From: Bacteroidota bacterium
GTDB taxonomy: Bacteria > Bacteroidota > Ignavibacteria > Kapaibacteriales > UBA961
Assembly: GCA_020852855.1 (NCBI GenBank)
Contig: JADZAA010000104.1
Location: forward strand, 1-50,029
Length of the DNA stretch: 50,029 nt
Direction: 5' to 3'
Shown here piece by piece: positions 9,110 through 17,095 of this stretch (positions are counted from its first letter, which is position 1; each line of letters begins with the position of its first letter). A program made the translations under genes and the position numbers. The notes under the pieces are model-generated. The model was given only the letters and a program-made list of their open reading frames with translations, had not been told where the DNA came from and did no database searches.

Positions 9110-10378
9110 TTACATAGCCGCAATTACTGCGTCGCCGAACTCGGAGCATTTAACTTCCGTTGCACCGTCCATCAAGCGTGCAAAATCGTAAGTAACTGTT
9201 TTATTGGCTATTGCGCCGTTCATGCCTTTGATTATCAGGTCGGCGGCTTCGTTCCAGCCAAGATATCGGAACATCATTTCGCCGGAAAGAATCACCGATC
9301 CCGGATTTACTTTGTCGAGCCCTGCGTATTTGGGTGCAGTTCCGTGCGTAGCCTCGAAAATCGCGTAGCCGTTATCGTAATTGATATTTGCGCCCGGAGC
9401 AATGCCGATACCGCCTACTTGTGCGGCCAAAGCATCGGAAATATAATCGCCGTTCAGATTCAGCGTGGCTATTACGTCGTATTCCGCAGGGCGCGTCAGA
9501 ATTTGTTGCAAAAATGCATCGGCAATAACGTCTTTAACCAATAATTTATCGCCCGACGCACCGTCGCAATCGTCCCAACCGACTGCAACATCGGAAAATT
9601 CCGAGCGCACAAGTTCGTAGCCCCAATCACGGAAAGAACCTTCGGTAAATTTCATGATATTGCCTTTATGCACAAGCGTTACATTCTTGCGGCCTTGGCG
9701 CAAAGCATATTTCAAAGCAGCGCGGACAAGCCGTTGCGTACCGGGTTTGGACACGGGTTTTACGCCTATACCGATTTCATCGGGTTCGCTTGCACCGAAG
9801 CGTATTTTTTTTGCGAGTGCGGGAAATTCCGCCGCCATATAATCCAACATTTTTCGCGCTTCCGGCGTGCCGGCTTTAAATTCTATGCCTGCATAAATAT
9901 CTTCGGTGTTTTCGCGGAAAATTACCATATCTACTTTTTCCGGATTTTTTACCGGCGAGGGAACACCCTTGAAATATACCACAGGACGCAAGCAAACATA
10001 TAGGTCGAGCAACTGCCGCAACGCTACGTTTATGGAACGTATGCCGCCGCCGACCGGCGTGGTAAGCGGGCCTTTTATGCCTACTACATATTCTTTTACG
10101 GCTTCCAGCGTGTCATCGGGCAACCAAGTATTTTCGCCGTAGACTACATTGGATTTTTCGCCTGCGAATATCTCGAACCATACGATAGATTTTGCGCCGT
10201 TGTATGCCTTTTGTACGGCAGCGTCGAATACTTTATGCGATGCCGCCCAAATATCCGGCCCTGTGCCGTCGCCTTCTATAAACGGTATTATCGGATTATT
10301 CGGAACATTCAGCGAGCCGTCTTCATTGACGGTTATTTTGCGGCCTGTTTGCGGTGCTGCAAGTTTTACGTATGCCAT
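9110..10378 (-). CDS. icd: isocitrate dehydrogenase (NADP-type)
   Basis: TCA-cycle enzyme converting isocitrate to 2-oxoglutarate and CO2. 422 aa from the chosen start, close to E. coli Icd (416). Substrate-binding residues are visible in [13 protein letters not shown], which holds the serine phosphorylated in E. coli. The metal/coenzyme region [17 protein letters not shown] and the motif [12 protein letters not shown] also match. The track start at 10465 was rejected: the 29 extra residues are low-complexity and span the promoter element at 10435-10442. The ATG at 10378 gives the normal N-terminus (MAYVKLAAP). Confidence 0.95.
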   Translation of the reverse strand: MAYVKLAAPQTGRKITVNEDGSLNVPNNPIIPFIEGDGTGPDIWAASHKVFDAAVQKAYNGAKSIVWFEIFAGEKSNVVYGENTWLPDDTLEAVKEYVVGIKGPLTTPVGGGIRSINVALRQLLDLYVCLRPVVYFKGVPSPVKNPEKVDMVIFRENTEDIYAGIEFKAGTPEARKMLDYMAAEFPALAKKIRFGASEPDEIGIGVKPVSKPGTQRLVRAALKYALRQGRKNVTLVHKGNIMKFTEGSFRDWGYELVRSEFSDVAVGWDDCDGASGDKLLVKDVIADAFLQQILTRPAEYDVIATLNLNGDYISDALAAQVGGIGIAPGANINYDNGYAIFEATHGTAPKYAGLDKVNPGSVILSGEMMFRYLGWNEAADLIIKGMNGAIANKTVTYDFARLMDGATEVKCSEFGDAVIAAM

Positions 10379-10434
10379 GAGATTCAAAAAAAGAAAGGAT
10401 TGAAGATTAAAGGTAAGTTGCTTTCGACGGGGTG

Positions 10435-10442
10435 CAAAAGTA
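10435..10442 (-). promoter_or_regulatory. -7 promoter element for icd
   Basis: TACTTTTG on the minus strand, an exact TAnnTTTG match, 57 nt upstream of the chosen icd ATG. The leader between them is AT-rich. Confidence 0.6.
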
Positions 10443-10577
10443 CGGAAATTAGCGCAAAAAAACAATGCAGGTTATGCTATATGCATGGTTGTTGCTATAA
10501 GTTCGCAACGCTACATCAATATAGTCAAGTTACGGCAATACCGTCGTAATTGATTGAAAAACAGAAAATAACAGATT

Positions 10578-11276
10578 TTATTCCGGCGTAAACCTGGCAC
10601 GAAGCTCGGCGCGTTCCTTGTCGACTGCTTTGGTTGTACGGCCGGTGTCGCTTTGTTTAAGGCAGAACAGCACTTTTTCTTCGGGATTAAGCCCTGCTGC
10701 GGCGGCGGACGGTAATTGTGCAATTCGCGCCAATGTATTATCATGCACAGCAAAGCCCGCTTGTTCGGCAAAATACCCGCTTACGCCGCGCATCAGCAGC
10801 CAACCGCCGCGGCGCAACAGTCCGTAGATATTCTGAATTGCATCACATTCTTCGGGCGAACCGGTTACATAGCGCGACATAATTACGGCATCGGGCGTTT
10901 CGAGTAAATCGGCTTTCTCGGAATTGACTATATCGGCAAAACCGAACTCGATTACTCGCAGTCCGTCAGTTGCGTCGAATTGACGTAGCAATGCTTCCTG
11001 CGGCTCGATTAAAAGAACGGTTTGCCCCACGTTCGCTAAAAGTCGCGACGAATAACGAACAACTGCCGCCACCAGCCGAAGCGTTGCATCGGCACCGCAA
11101 TGCGGGCATATTGTTTCCGCACCGTATTTTTCTTTCGGCGAATAATTTGCAAGGCAACACGCGCATAAAACTACGGTAGATGCATTTTTTTCTTCAATCT
11201 CAGTGGGCGCAACCGACACAGATGCGTCAGGCGATTTCGGCTTATTCGAACCGAACAGTGAAGAAAGCCATTTCAT
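10578..11276 (-). CDS. zinc-ribbon plus methyltransferase-like hypothetical protein
   Basis: 232 aa, no signal peptide. Residues 1-35 are a flexible basic/serine-rich stretch. A four-cysteine zinc ribbon follows (CACC near residue 38, then CPHC near residue 58). From about residue 80 there is a Rossmann-like domain with alternating strands (TVLLIEP, RVIEFGFADIV, PDAVIMSRYV), ending in a LLRRGGWLLMRG segment typical of class I SAM-dependent methyltransferases. The classical glycine-rich SAM loop is not evident, so it may be a degenerate enzyme. It stands alone upstream of icd, with non-coding sequence on its other side. I do not recognise a specific family. Confidence 0.6.
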   Translation of the reverse strand: MKWLSSLFGSNKPKSPDASVSVAPTEIEEKNASTVVLCACCLANYSPKEKYGAETICPHCGADATLRLVAAVVRYSSRLLANVGQTVLLIEPQEALLRQFDATDGLRVIEFGFADIVNSEKADLLETPDAVIMSRYVTGSPEECDAIQNIYGLLRRGGWLLMRGVSGYFAEQAGFAVHDNTLARIAQLPSAAAAGLNPEEKVLFCLKQSDTGRTTKAVDKERAELRARFTPE

Positions 11277-11302
11277 AATTTCCGTTAATTATATTGTTAC
11301 GG

Positions 11303-11380
11303 TTTCAACACTCGAATTGAGTTATTTTTAATTAGTCGCATTATTGTTTGCAATTCGTTGTTTTTTTCAACACTCGAATT
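11303..11380. repeat. 16-nt direct repeat, two copies
   Basis: TTTCAACACTCGAATT occurs exactly at 11303-11318 and 11365-11380, 62 nt apart. The second copy overlaps the start of the longer repeat. Confidence 0.75.
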
Positions 11381-11471
11381 CAACGGCCAAGAGCAAATGT
11401 TTAGATAATTAAAAAGTAGGATTAGGATCCAAACTCGACCAAAGATTATCACGAATCGACGAGCATAATGT
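11374..11471. repeat. imperfect ~97-nt direct repeat, copy A
   Basis: Matches 11594-11690 over its whole length, with an identical core TTTAGATAATTAAAAA and shared flanks (GAATTCAACGG, GCATAATGT). No terminal inverted repeats or transposase remnant are visible, so an insertion-sequence origin cannot be claimed. Confidence 0.7.
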
Positions 11472-11593
11472 TTCGGATATGCAAACATCTAACAGTCAAT
11501 TGAAATTGAATATTAGAATCTGCCACCTTATTTAATACTGTAATTCTTAAATTTCCATACAATATTACGCAAAACCAAGAAATTTTGTAAATC

Positions 11594-11690
11594 TTGAATT
11601 CAACGGTCAAGTGCAAAGGTTTAGATAATTAAAAAATAGGATTAGGCTTCAAACCCGACTATTGGTTATCGCGAATCGGCGGCATAATGT
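11594..11690. repeat. imperfect ~97-nt direct repeat, copy B
   Basis: Second copy of the element at 11374-11471. Minus-strand translation contains stop codons, so it is not a conserved coding unit. Confidence 0.7.
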
Positions 11691-11888
11691 CGTTGCTTGC
11701 GGATTAGAGTGCGCAACCATGGCAGGAAAATAGAAAGCAAAAAGTTCCGAATGTCAGAACAGCAAGTCAAGTATTCCCAATGTTTTTACAGGCTGTTGAA
11801 ATTGAACGTTGAAGCAACCTGTTGAATCTGTCGTCTGTTTTTTTGATTGTTTTGTTCATTATTCTGTTCGATTTTTCCAAGAAAACCT

Positions 11889-11896
11889 TATCTTTG
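11889..11896 (+). promoter_or_regulatory. -7 promoter element for the barrel gene and tRNA-Ile2
   Basis: TATCTTTG, an exact TAnnTTTG match, 31 nt upstream of the ATG. A TTCG at 11867-11870, 18 nt before it, could serve as an imperfect -33 element. Confidence 0.6.
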
Positions 11897-11927
11897 CACT
11901 CTAAGTTTGCACCTTTTTGAAAAAACT

Positions 11928-12701
11928 ATGAAATTTCTGCTGGGTTTGCTTTTACTCTCGGGCTTCATTTTATCTGCTGCACCGTCGGTTTCGGCACAAG
12001 ATGAAGACTTGGACAAACTTTCTTTCGAGGAAACCCCGCTCGTCGACCAAGAATCACCTTATTTCGTTATTGGCGGCGGATTTATAGCCACGTGGCATTT
12101 CTCGAATTTCGATGAAATTCACAAGAATACGCGGCTTGATAACTTTGCAAGTGCCGATATGAAAGCACCCGTATTCTTAAGTGGCGGTGCAGGATTTGTG
12201 GCAATTCCATATCTGCCCAATTTCCGCGTGGGAGTATTTGCTGCCGCCGGAGGCAAGCAGGTTTCCGCAACATCAAGCGATACGATAAGAACTTTGAATT
12301 ATTCTTTGGGCTATACCGGCGGCTCGATTGACTACGCGGTACAAGTAACGAAAAAATTGACCATTCTGCCCGGCCTGAATATAGGCGGCGGTACAATTAC
12401 AATAGAAACAGGACAAACCGTAGGCAAACGCGATTACACCACAGAACTTGGTACACCGACAAATACCAATAATTTCTATGGTAAAATGACCGGCGGCTTC
12501 GCTTTTGTACAGCCGAATCTCAATATAGAATACAGCGTTACAAGCGTATCTCTATTGAGAATAAATGCAGGATATATGCTCGGATTTATGGGAGCATGGC
12601 GGGCGGACAGAGCCGAAACCGAAATTGTTAATGTGCCGAAAGAAATTAATTCTAACGGACTTACATTCCAGGTCGGACTGTTTTTGGGATTGTTCAATTA
12701 A
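11928..12701 (+). CDS. outer-membrane beta-barrel protein, function unknown
   Basis: 257 aa from the ATG at 11928. I preferred this over 11847 because it gives a clean signal peptide (MKFLLGLLLLSGF..., cleavage after VSA near residue 22) and because the longer form would include the promoter. The mature part has alternating hydrophobic/polar strands with glycine- and aromatic-rich turns (FVIGGGFIATWHF, LPGLNIGGGTITI, LLRINAGYMLGFMG) and ends in a barrel-like strand (FQVGLFLGLFN). Lipid, porin or adhesion roles cannot be told apart. The stop lies 17 nt before tRNA-Ile2 with no terminator between, so the two appear to share a transcript. Confidence 0.72.
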   Translation: MKFLLGLLLLSGFILSAAPSVSAQDEDLDKLSFEETPLVDQESPYFVIGGGFIATWHFSNFDEIHKNTRLDNFASADMKAPVFLSGGAGFVAIPYLPNFRVGVFAAAGGKQVSATSSDTIRTLNYSLGYTGGSIDYAVQVTKKLTILPGLNIGGGTITIETGQTVGKRDYTTELGTPTNTNNFYGKMTGGFAFVQPNLNIEYSVTSVSLLRINAGYMLGFMGAWRADRAETEIVNVPKEINSNGLTFQVGLFLGLFN

Positions 12702-12718
12702 ATTCAGAATAAATATAA

Positions 12719-12792
12719 GGGCCTATAACTCAATTGGTTAGAGTAGCGGACTCATAATCCGTTAGTTGGGGGTTCAAGTCCCTCTGGGCCCA
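12719..12792 (+). tRNA. tRNA-Ile2 (anticodon CAT, lysidine-modified type)
   Basis: 74-nt cloverleaf. Acceptor stem GGGCCTA/TGGGCCC with one G-T pair, anticodon loop CTCATAA, T-arm GGGGG-TTCAAGT-CCCTC. The ACTCATAATC anticodon arm is typical of the minor isoleucine tRNA read as AUA after TilS modification, rather than of methionine tRNAs. The CCA end is not encoded. Confidence 0.88.
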
Positions 12793-12794
12793 CA

Positions 12795-12823
12795 AAAAAG
12801 CCGAACGTTATGTTCGGCTTTTT
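12795..12823 (+). terminator. terminator after tRNA-Ile2
   Basis: A 12-bp perfect stem, AAAAAGCCGAAC / GTTCGGCTTTTT, with a GTTAT loop starts 2 nt after the tRNA. Confidence 0.9.
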
Positions 12824-12848
12824 ATGTATTACTTGAATTCGTGAACAG

Positions 12849-13121
12849 ATGAATAATTTGAACATGGAAACAAGCCGCAGATTTAAAATGCGGATTTCGG
12901 CAAATACTCTGTATCCGTTTGGCGGATGCAGATGGATTGTGCCCGGGTTATTTTGGGGAATGTCTTCGTATATTTTTACGTATTTGATATTCCCGATAAT
13001 GGCAGGGGAAAGCATAACATTAAGAAAAGTTCTTATAGGAATTCCGATTTATATTATATTCGGTCTCGGATTTGGTTATGCAATGAAATTGATAAACAGA
13101 AGGGAAAAAACTGATAAATAA
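12849..13121 (+). CDS. small two-helix membrane protein, unknown
   Basis: 90 aa. Two predicted membrane helices are visible, about residues 29-50 (IVPGLFWGMSSYIFTYLIFPI) and 61-80 (VLIGIPIYIIFGLGFGYAM), followed by a basic tail (NRREKTDK). No ribosome site is obvious; ATGs at 12849 and 12864 are both possible. It follows the tRNA terminator with no visible promoter. It is kept because the hydropathy pattern is protein-like, but no family was recognised. Confidence 0.5.
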   Translation: MNNLNMETSRRFKMRISANTLYPFGGCRWIVPGLFWGMSSYIFTYLIFPIMAGESITLRKVLIGIPIYIIFGLGFGYAMKLINRREKTDK

Positions 13122-13288
13122 AAACTGTTCAAGATTGTTTTTCGAATAATAGAAATACTACGCCGAATTAATTATAGATTGCGGAGATTCAGAAGCCCCA
13201 AACCAAACATTGGCAAACCATATTTCAGCCAAATAGAAATTCCCGAACAACTTCTCTATTTAAGTCTGTAATTTACAGGTAGTTAATC

Positions 13289-13660
13289 TTACCAAAACCC
13301 AAGCTCGAAACGCGCTTCCTCACTCATCATAGTTTGGTCCCACGGCGGTTCAAAAGTTAATTCTACGTGTACGCTTTTAATTCCCGGTGTATCAAGGACT
13401 TTTTCCTCCACTTCACCCGGAATCATGCCTGCGGCAAAGCAACCCGGCGAGGTAAGCGTCATAACAACCTCTGCGTGATTATCACCCGACACAACTACCG
13501 AATAAATAAGACCGAGTTCAAATATATTAACGGGAATTTCCGGGTCATAAACAGTTTTAATTGATTCAATTACACAGTCGCGCAATTTATCGTAATCAGT
13601 CACTTCTTGTGCGTCCGGCTGCGCATCGGGTAAATTTGACGGTATATTGTCTTCAGACAT
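13289..13660 (-). CDS. sufT: SufT/MIP18-family Fe-S cluster assembly factor
   Basis: 123 aa with an acidic N-terminal 25 residues followed by a complete MIP18 (DUF59) domain: the IKTVYDPEIPVNIFELGLIY signature, then MTLTSPGCFAAG with the conserved cysteine C74, and the C-terminal LTFEPPWDQTMMSEEAR motif. SufT proteins help deliver Fe-S clusters to client proteins. It starts 48 nt after the sufU stop on the same strand, so the two likely form an operon. A second, shorter MIP18 paralog lies at 24258-24584. Confidence 0.9.
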   Translation of the reverse strand: MSEDNIPSNLPDAQPDAQEVTDYDKLRDCVIESIKTVYDPEIPVNIFELGLIYSVVVSGDNHAEVVMTLTSPGCFAAGMIPGEVEEKVLDTPGIKSVHVELTFEPPWDQTMMSEEARFELGFW

Positions 13661-13708
13661 ATTTTTTACGTTTTGATGCTGATAAAAGACGGATTTTTAT
13701 CCGATTAT

Positions 13709-14179
13709 TCAGTTTACTTTATCTTCGGTAGATGCTTCGCGCTGTCCGCGTAAAGCGGCGCGAAGGGTATGCCAAGCCAAGCTGGCGCATTTCACTCTAG
13801 AAGGAAATTCTCTAACACCCGAAAAAACCGCTAATTTACCCATTACTTCTTCGTCAACGGGCTCGTCGCCGTCATGGGTTACAAGCTCGTGGAATTCCTC
13901 AAAAAGATGCTCGGCCTCTTCTGGCGTTTTGCCCTTGAGCATAGTAGTCATAATCGAAGCGGAAGATTTGGAAATGGCACAGCCGGCACCGCTGAATTTT
14001 ATGTCGGAAATAACTCCGCTTTCAATAGTAAGGTCGACGTGGATTTGGTCGCCGCACAACGGATTTACCCCGTCGGCCGAAAAAGTTGCGGACTCAAGTT
14101 TTCCGAAATTTCGCGGATTTTTATTATGGTCGAGAATAACTTGCTGGTAAAGTTGCTGCAATTTGTCCATTGCCGCCAT
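13709..14179 (-). CDS. sufU: SufU-type Fe-S scaffold / sulfur acceptor
   Basis: 156 aa from ATG 14179 (a second ATG at 14170 is possible). The zinc/sulfur ligands are C42 and D44 (LCGDQ), C67 (GAGCAIS) and C131 (VKCASLAW), at almost exactly the SufU spacing of B. subtilis. The ~20-residue insertion between the second and third cysteine separates SufU from IscU. SufU accepts sulfur from the SufS desulfurase. The track's 77-residue N-terminal extension is rejected: it is Met/Val-rich antisense to the CDF histidine stretch and no homolog has it. It is divergent from the CDF gene. Confidence 0.92.
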   Translation of the reverse strand: MAAMDKLQQLYQQVILDHNKNPRNFGKLESATFSADGVNPLCGDQIHVDLTIESGVISDIKFSGAGCAISKSSASIMTTMLKGKTPEEAEHLFEEFHELVTHDGDEPVDEEVMGKLAVFSGVREFPSRVKCASLAWHTLRAALRGQREASTEDKVN

Positions 14180-14254
14180 TGCGTTATTATGTTGTAATAC
14201 TTTCTTACAAAGACGATTAGAGCTTGTTTTTCGTTCAGTCGTGCGTTTTTTTGG

Positions 14255-14262
14255 TAATTTTG
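14255..14262 (+). promoter_or_regulatory. -7 promoter element for the CDF transporter
   Basis: TAATTTTG, an exact TAnnTTTG match, 53 nt upstream of the ATG in the 135-nt divergent gap with sufU. Confidence 0.55.
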
Positions 14263-14314
14263 CCGTAGATTCTCTATAAAATAGTGCTTTTACATACATA
14301 ATTTTTACAAAATA

Positions 14315-15298
14315 ATGGCCGGTGATAATTCTTGCGACCGACACACACATAACAATGCGAACAGCAAACATCACAGCCATGACCATTGCAGCCATGACCA
14401 TCACTCGCATATAGCGGGCGACGCGCGTGCATTGACTATAGCCATAGCTTGCACCGGGCTGATTTTCTTAGCCGAAGTTGTCGGCGGATATATTTCAAAC
14501 AGTATGGCACTGCTGTCCGACGCCGGACACATGTTGTCCGATGTAGCGGCACTGGGCATCGCTCTTTTCGCGCTCAAAATGTATGAACGGTCGCATAATG
14601 ACGCGGAAAAACGGAAACGATTTACTTTTGGGTTTCGCAGGCTTGAAGTATTGGCTGCTCTCGTAAACGGTGTTGCTTTATTGGGTATTTGTGTTTTTTT
14701 GGCTATAGAGTCTGTAGAGCGTCTTATCTCACCCGAACAAGTAGATGTTGATACTATGATGATAACTGCAACCATTGGATTAATTGCCAATGGAATCAGT
14801 GCCATGGTATTGCATCGCTCGCATCATCTAAGCGCACGAAGCGCGTATTTACATGTATTAGTCGACTTACTTTCATCAGTAGCGGTAATAGCAGGCGGAC
14901 TTGCAATGCGCTTTACCAATATCGTATGGATTGACCCCGTGATTTCCATAATCATCTCGGCAAGTATTGTGCGCAGTGCATACCGGCTTGTTAAATCTGC
15001 CGGAATAGTGCTGATGGACTCTGCTCCTCGAGGTATAAATTCGGCCGACATTACAGCCTCGGTTGTGGAAATATCCGGAGTACAAAGCGTGCATGACGTT
15101 CATATTTGGGAAGTCAGTCCGGGCAAATCGGCAGTAAGCGCACATATTGTCCGCACCGGAAACGAAAGTTCTGAAATAATACTCGATAGAGTTCGCGATA
15201 TGTTATTGCGGAAATTTCGTCTGGAACATTCTACTCTTCAAGTTGAGTCCGCTCTGTTTTCCGAACAGAACTCTTGCGATAATTGTTCTTTGCACTAA
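14315..15298 (+). CDS. cation diffusion facilitator (CzcD/ZAT-like Zn2+ exporter)
   Basis: 327 aa inner-membrane antiporter. The N-terminus is a cytosolic histidine-rich metal-binding tail (His-Asp pairs in residues 10-32). Six helices follow. The metal site has HxxxD in both helix 2 (H72, D76) and helix 5 (H180, D184), a pattern linked to zinc in the CzcD branch. The C-terminal ~90 residues are the dimerising ferredoxin-like domain (VHDVHIWEVSPGKSAVSAHI) and end with a cysteine/histidine tail (CDNCSLH) that could bind metal. It heads a plus-strand run with the HAD gene (44-nt gap) and rlmH. Confidence 0.92.
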   Translation: MAGDNSCDRHTHNNANSKHHSHDHCSHDHHSHIAGDARALTIAIACTGLIFLAEVVGGYISNSMALLSDAGHMLSDVAALGIALFALKMYERSHNDAEKRKRFTFGFRRLEVLAALVNGVALLGICVFLAIESVERLISPEQVDVDTMMITATIGLIANGISAMVLHRSHHLSARSAYLHVLVDLLSSVAVIAGGLAMRFTNIVWIDPVISIIISASIVRSAYRLVKSAGIVLMDSAPRGINSADITASVVEISGVQSVHDVHIWEVSPGKSAVSAHIVRTGNESSEIILDRVRDMLLRKFRLEHSTLQVESALFSEQNSCDNCSLH

Positions 15299-15342
15299 TT
15301 GCCGTCATACACCGGTAAGTTTATTCCGTTCACCTTCAAACT

Positions 15343-16062
15343 ATGGACATATCTTCCGTTCGATTTATTTACTTCGATATTGACGATACTTTGCTTGACC
15401 ATGCGGCGGCGGCGGCGGGTGCATTGCAGGAGACACACAGCAAATTTTCGAGTGATATTGGATATATTCCTTTCAATGCTTTTATCGAGCGATTTCAAAT
15501 AGAGAACAGTGCCGTATGGCTGGCTATGGCACGCCGCGAACTAACTCCCGAAGACGTTAAATTACAGCGTTTTACGCGAACACTTGCACATTTGACAGGA
15601 GAACGCGCCGAGTCGTTCAATCAAATAGGCAAAGCATTAAGCAAAACTTTTTTGGAGCATTACGGTCAATTTTGGAAACTTTTCGCCGGTGCGGAGGAAG
15701 CACTTACAGCCGCAGAAAACATAGCTCCGACAGGTTTATTGTCCAATGGTTTTCCCGAGCAACAATACGGTAAATTACGTCATTTCGGCTGGGAGAATCG
15801 CTTTGCGGCCGTAGTGCTTTCCGCCGATGCAGGCGCGATGAAACCCGAACGAGCTATTTTTGAATTTGCAGGCAATGCAGCCGGAATAGGAAGTCCGAAC
15901 GAGTTACTTTATATAGGCGACACTTACGAAACAGACGTGGAAGGAGCAAAAAACGCGGGCTGGCAAACTATTTGGCTAAATCATGGCAACAAAGCGGAAA
16001 ACGGTAACTCGGCAGACTTAACCGTATCATCGCTCAAAGAATTGCCGTTTTTTTTGAAGTAG
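15343..16062 (+). CDS. HAD-family hydrolase, YjjG-like nucleotidase
   Basis: 239 aa, cytosolic. HAD motif I is FDIDDTLLD (nucleophile D12, acid/base D14). Motif II is in LLSNGFPE, motif III lysine in DAGAMKPE, and motif IV is YIGDTYETDVEGAKNAGW. The helical cap between motifs I and II is the subfamily I type. YjjG relatives dephosphorylate (deoxy)pyrimidine monophosphates; that substrate is inferred. It lies 44 nt after the CDF stop and 22 nt before rlmH, consistent with one transcript. Confidence 0.85.
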   Translation: MDISSVRFIYFDIDDTLLDHAAAAAGALQETHSKFSSDIGYIPFNAFIERFQIENSAVWLAMARRELTPEDVKLQRFTRTLAHLTGERAESFNQIGKALSKTFLEHYGQFWKLFAGAEEALTAAENIAPTGLLSNGFPEQQYGKLRHFGWENRFAAVVLSADAGAMKPERAIFEFAGNAAGIGSPNELLYIGDTYETDVEGAKNAGWQTIWLNHGNKAENGNSADLTVSSLKELPFFLK

Positions 16063-16084
16063 AAGCCAAGTTGCTTTTTTGCCA

Positions 16085-16558
16085 ATGAATTATGCAGTAT
16101 TTTGTATCGGAAAAACGGCTGTTGGCTACGTTGCCGACGGCTGTGCCGATTACGCCCACCGTTTGAGGCATTATGGCTCGTTTTCATGGCATATCTTGCC
16201 TGATATTAAAAATAAAGCCTCATTGCCTCCGGAAATTCTTGCACAAAAAGAGGGCGAAGCGTTTCTTGCCGAACTTACTTCTTCCGATGTAGTGATTTTG
16301 CTCGATGCGGCCGGACGGCAATTCGATTCGCCCGCATTTGCCCGATTCATACAAAAAATTGCCAATACGGGAACAAAACGACTATGTTTTCTCATCGGCG
16401 GTGCATACGGATTCTCGCCGCAAATTGAGCATCGTGCTTCCGAACGAGTTTCGCTTTCGGCTCTTACTTTTCCGCACGATTTGGTCAGATTAATTTTTGC
16501 CGAGCAACTCTATCGTGCCATGACAATACTGCGCGGCGAGAAATATCATCACGAATAA
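16085..16558 (+). CDS. rlmH: 23S rRNA (pseudouridine1915-N3)-methyltransferase
   Basis: SPOUT methyltransferase acting on helix 69 of 23S rRNA. 157 aa from ATG 16085, the usual length; the track start is a TTG two codons earlier. Conserved parts are the LLDAAGRQFDSPAFA strand, the SAM-knot motif FLIGGAYGFSP, and the C-terminal LSALTFPHDLVRLIFAEQLYRA with the terminal YHHE. It is last in the CDF-HAD-rlmH run and is closed by a strong hairpin. Confidence 0.95.
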   Translation: MNYAVFCIGKTAVGYVADGCADYAHRLRHYGSFSWHILPDIKNKASLPPEILAQKEGEAFLAELTSSDVVILLDAAGRQFDSPAFARFIQKIANTGTKRLCFLIGGAYGFSPQIEHRASERVSLSALTFPHDLVRLIFAEQLYRAMTILRGEKYHHE

Positions 16559-16564
16559 GCCTAA

Positions 16565-16600
16565 TTGCAACAAAGCCGCTTGAAAGCGGCTTTGTTGCAA
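16565..16600. terminator. perfect 16-bp hairpin, bidirectional terminator
   Basis: TTGCAACAAAGCCGCT pairs perfectly with AGCGGCTTTGTTGCAA around a TGAA loop, between the convergent rlmH and PstS-like genes. There is no long T-run after it. Confidence 0.75.
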
Positions 16601-16639
16601 TTTCCGATAACGAAACGATTACGTTTCTTCTCCCCAATT

Positions 16640-17068
16640 TTAATGTTTGGCCAGCACCTTTACATCGCCGGTTACTTTCCCGACGCTGACGTATCCGATG
16701 GCACCGGGCGTAGAGGCAACTTTCTTAATCATCTCATCTTCTGTCGCAATAGTTGCCGGCGGATTTCCATTACCTGTAAGTTTTGCTTTCAGCCAAACTT
16801 TTTTGCAATCGGCAAACGATTTTCCGACAAAAGAGTAGAATTTCGATTTTGCGGCACCGTCTTCGCCCAGGTCGAAAAGAACAACGGTAGATCCGCCGAA
16901 TTGCTTCTGGTCAAGCATAACTATATTTGCCAACGTAGCGGCGTCAATAGAACCGGCTGCAACAGATTTATTGGCAATAACCGCCATAGTTTGCCCCGAA
17001 AGACGCGGTGTTACGAACGCAAGTGCAACAAATATTGCCGCAACTAAGGATATCTTTAAATACTTCAT
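16640..17068 (-). CDS. PstS-like short periplasmic binding-domain protein
   Basis: 142 aa with a signal peptide (MKYLKISLVAAIFVALAF..., cleavage near SGQ, residue 26). The mature ~115 residues resemble one lobe of the phosphate-binding PBP-like domain (VIANKSVAA, LANIVMLDQKQFGG, and the C-terminal VASTPGAIGYVSVG typical of PstS). It is far shorter than a full PstS (~270 aa) and has no ABC-transporter partner nearby. It is third in the chemoreceptor/porin/PstS-like set, 27 nt after the porin-like gene. A ligand-sensing role for the chemoreceptor is plausible but inferred. Confidence 0.75.
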   Translation of the reverse strand: MKYLKISLVAAIFVALAFVTPRLSGQTMAVIANKSVAAGSIDAATLANIVMLDQKQFGGSTVVLFDLGEDGAAKSKFYSFVGKSFADCKKVWLKAKLTGNGNPPATIATEDEMIKKVASTPGAIGYVSVGKVTGDVKVLAKH

Positions 17069-17095
17069 AAGGTTTGCTCCTATTTCTGGAATATA

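Larger units (their letters stand above)
11277..11888. other. long non-coding region with decayed repeats
   Basis: About 610 nt with no credible gene; the 63-aa minus-strand frame in it is not preserved in the second repeat copy. It contains a short direct repeat and a ~97-nt imperfect duplication (separate entries). After each long copy there is also a looser match (TTGAAATTGAA ... GAATCTG near 11500 and 11800), so the original duplicated unit may have been about 200 nt and has since diverged. Confidence 0.5.

Noticed and set aside
10379-10465. 29-residue N-terminal extension of icd
   Set aside because: It covers the TACTTTTG promoter element, and homologs start near MAYVKL.
11297-11488. 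63-aa minus-strand ORF in the repeat region
   Set aside because: The same frame is broken by stops in the second repeat copy, and no ribosome site is present.
12752-13015. 87-aa minus-strand ORF ending GPEGLEPPTNGL
   Set aside because: The C-terminus is the well-known false peptide made by translating a tRNA backwards; it overlaps tRNA-Ile2 and its terminator.
14180-14410. 77-residue N-terminal extension of the sufU ORF
   Set aside because: Met/Val-rich sequence antisense to the histidine-rich start of the CDF gene; SufU proteins begin at about the ATG at 14179.
16565-17047. 160-aa plus-strand ORF
   Set aside because: Starts inside the perfect terminator hairpin and is antisense to the PstS-like gene, which has a signal peptide and a family match.
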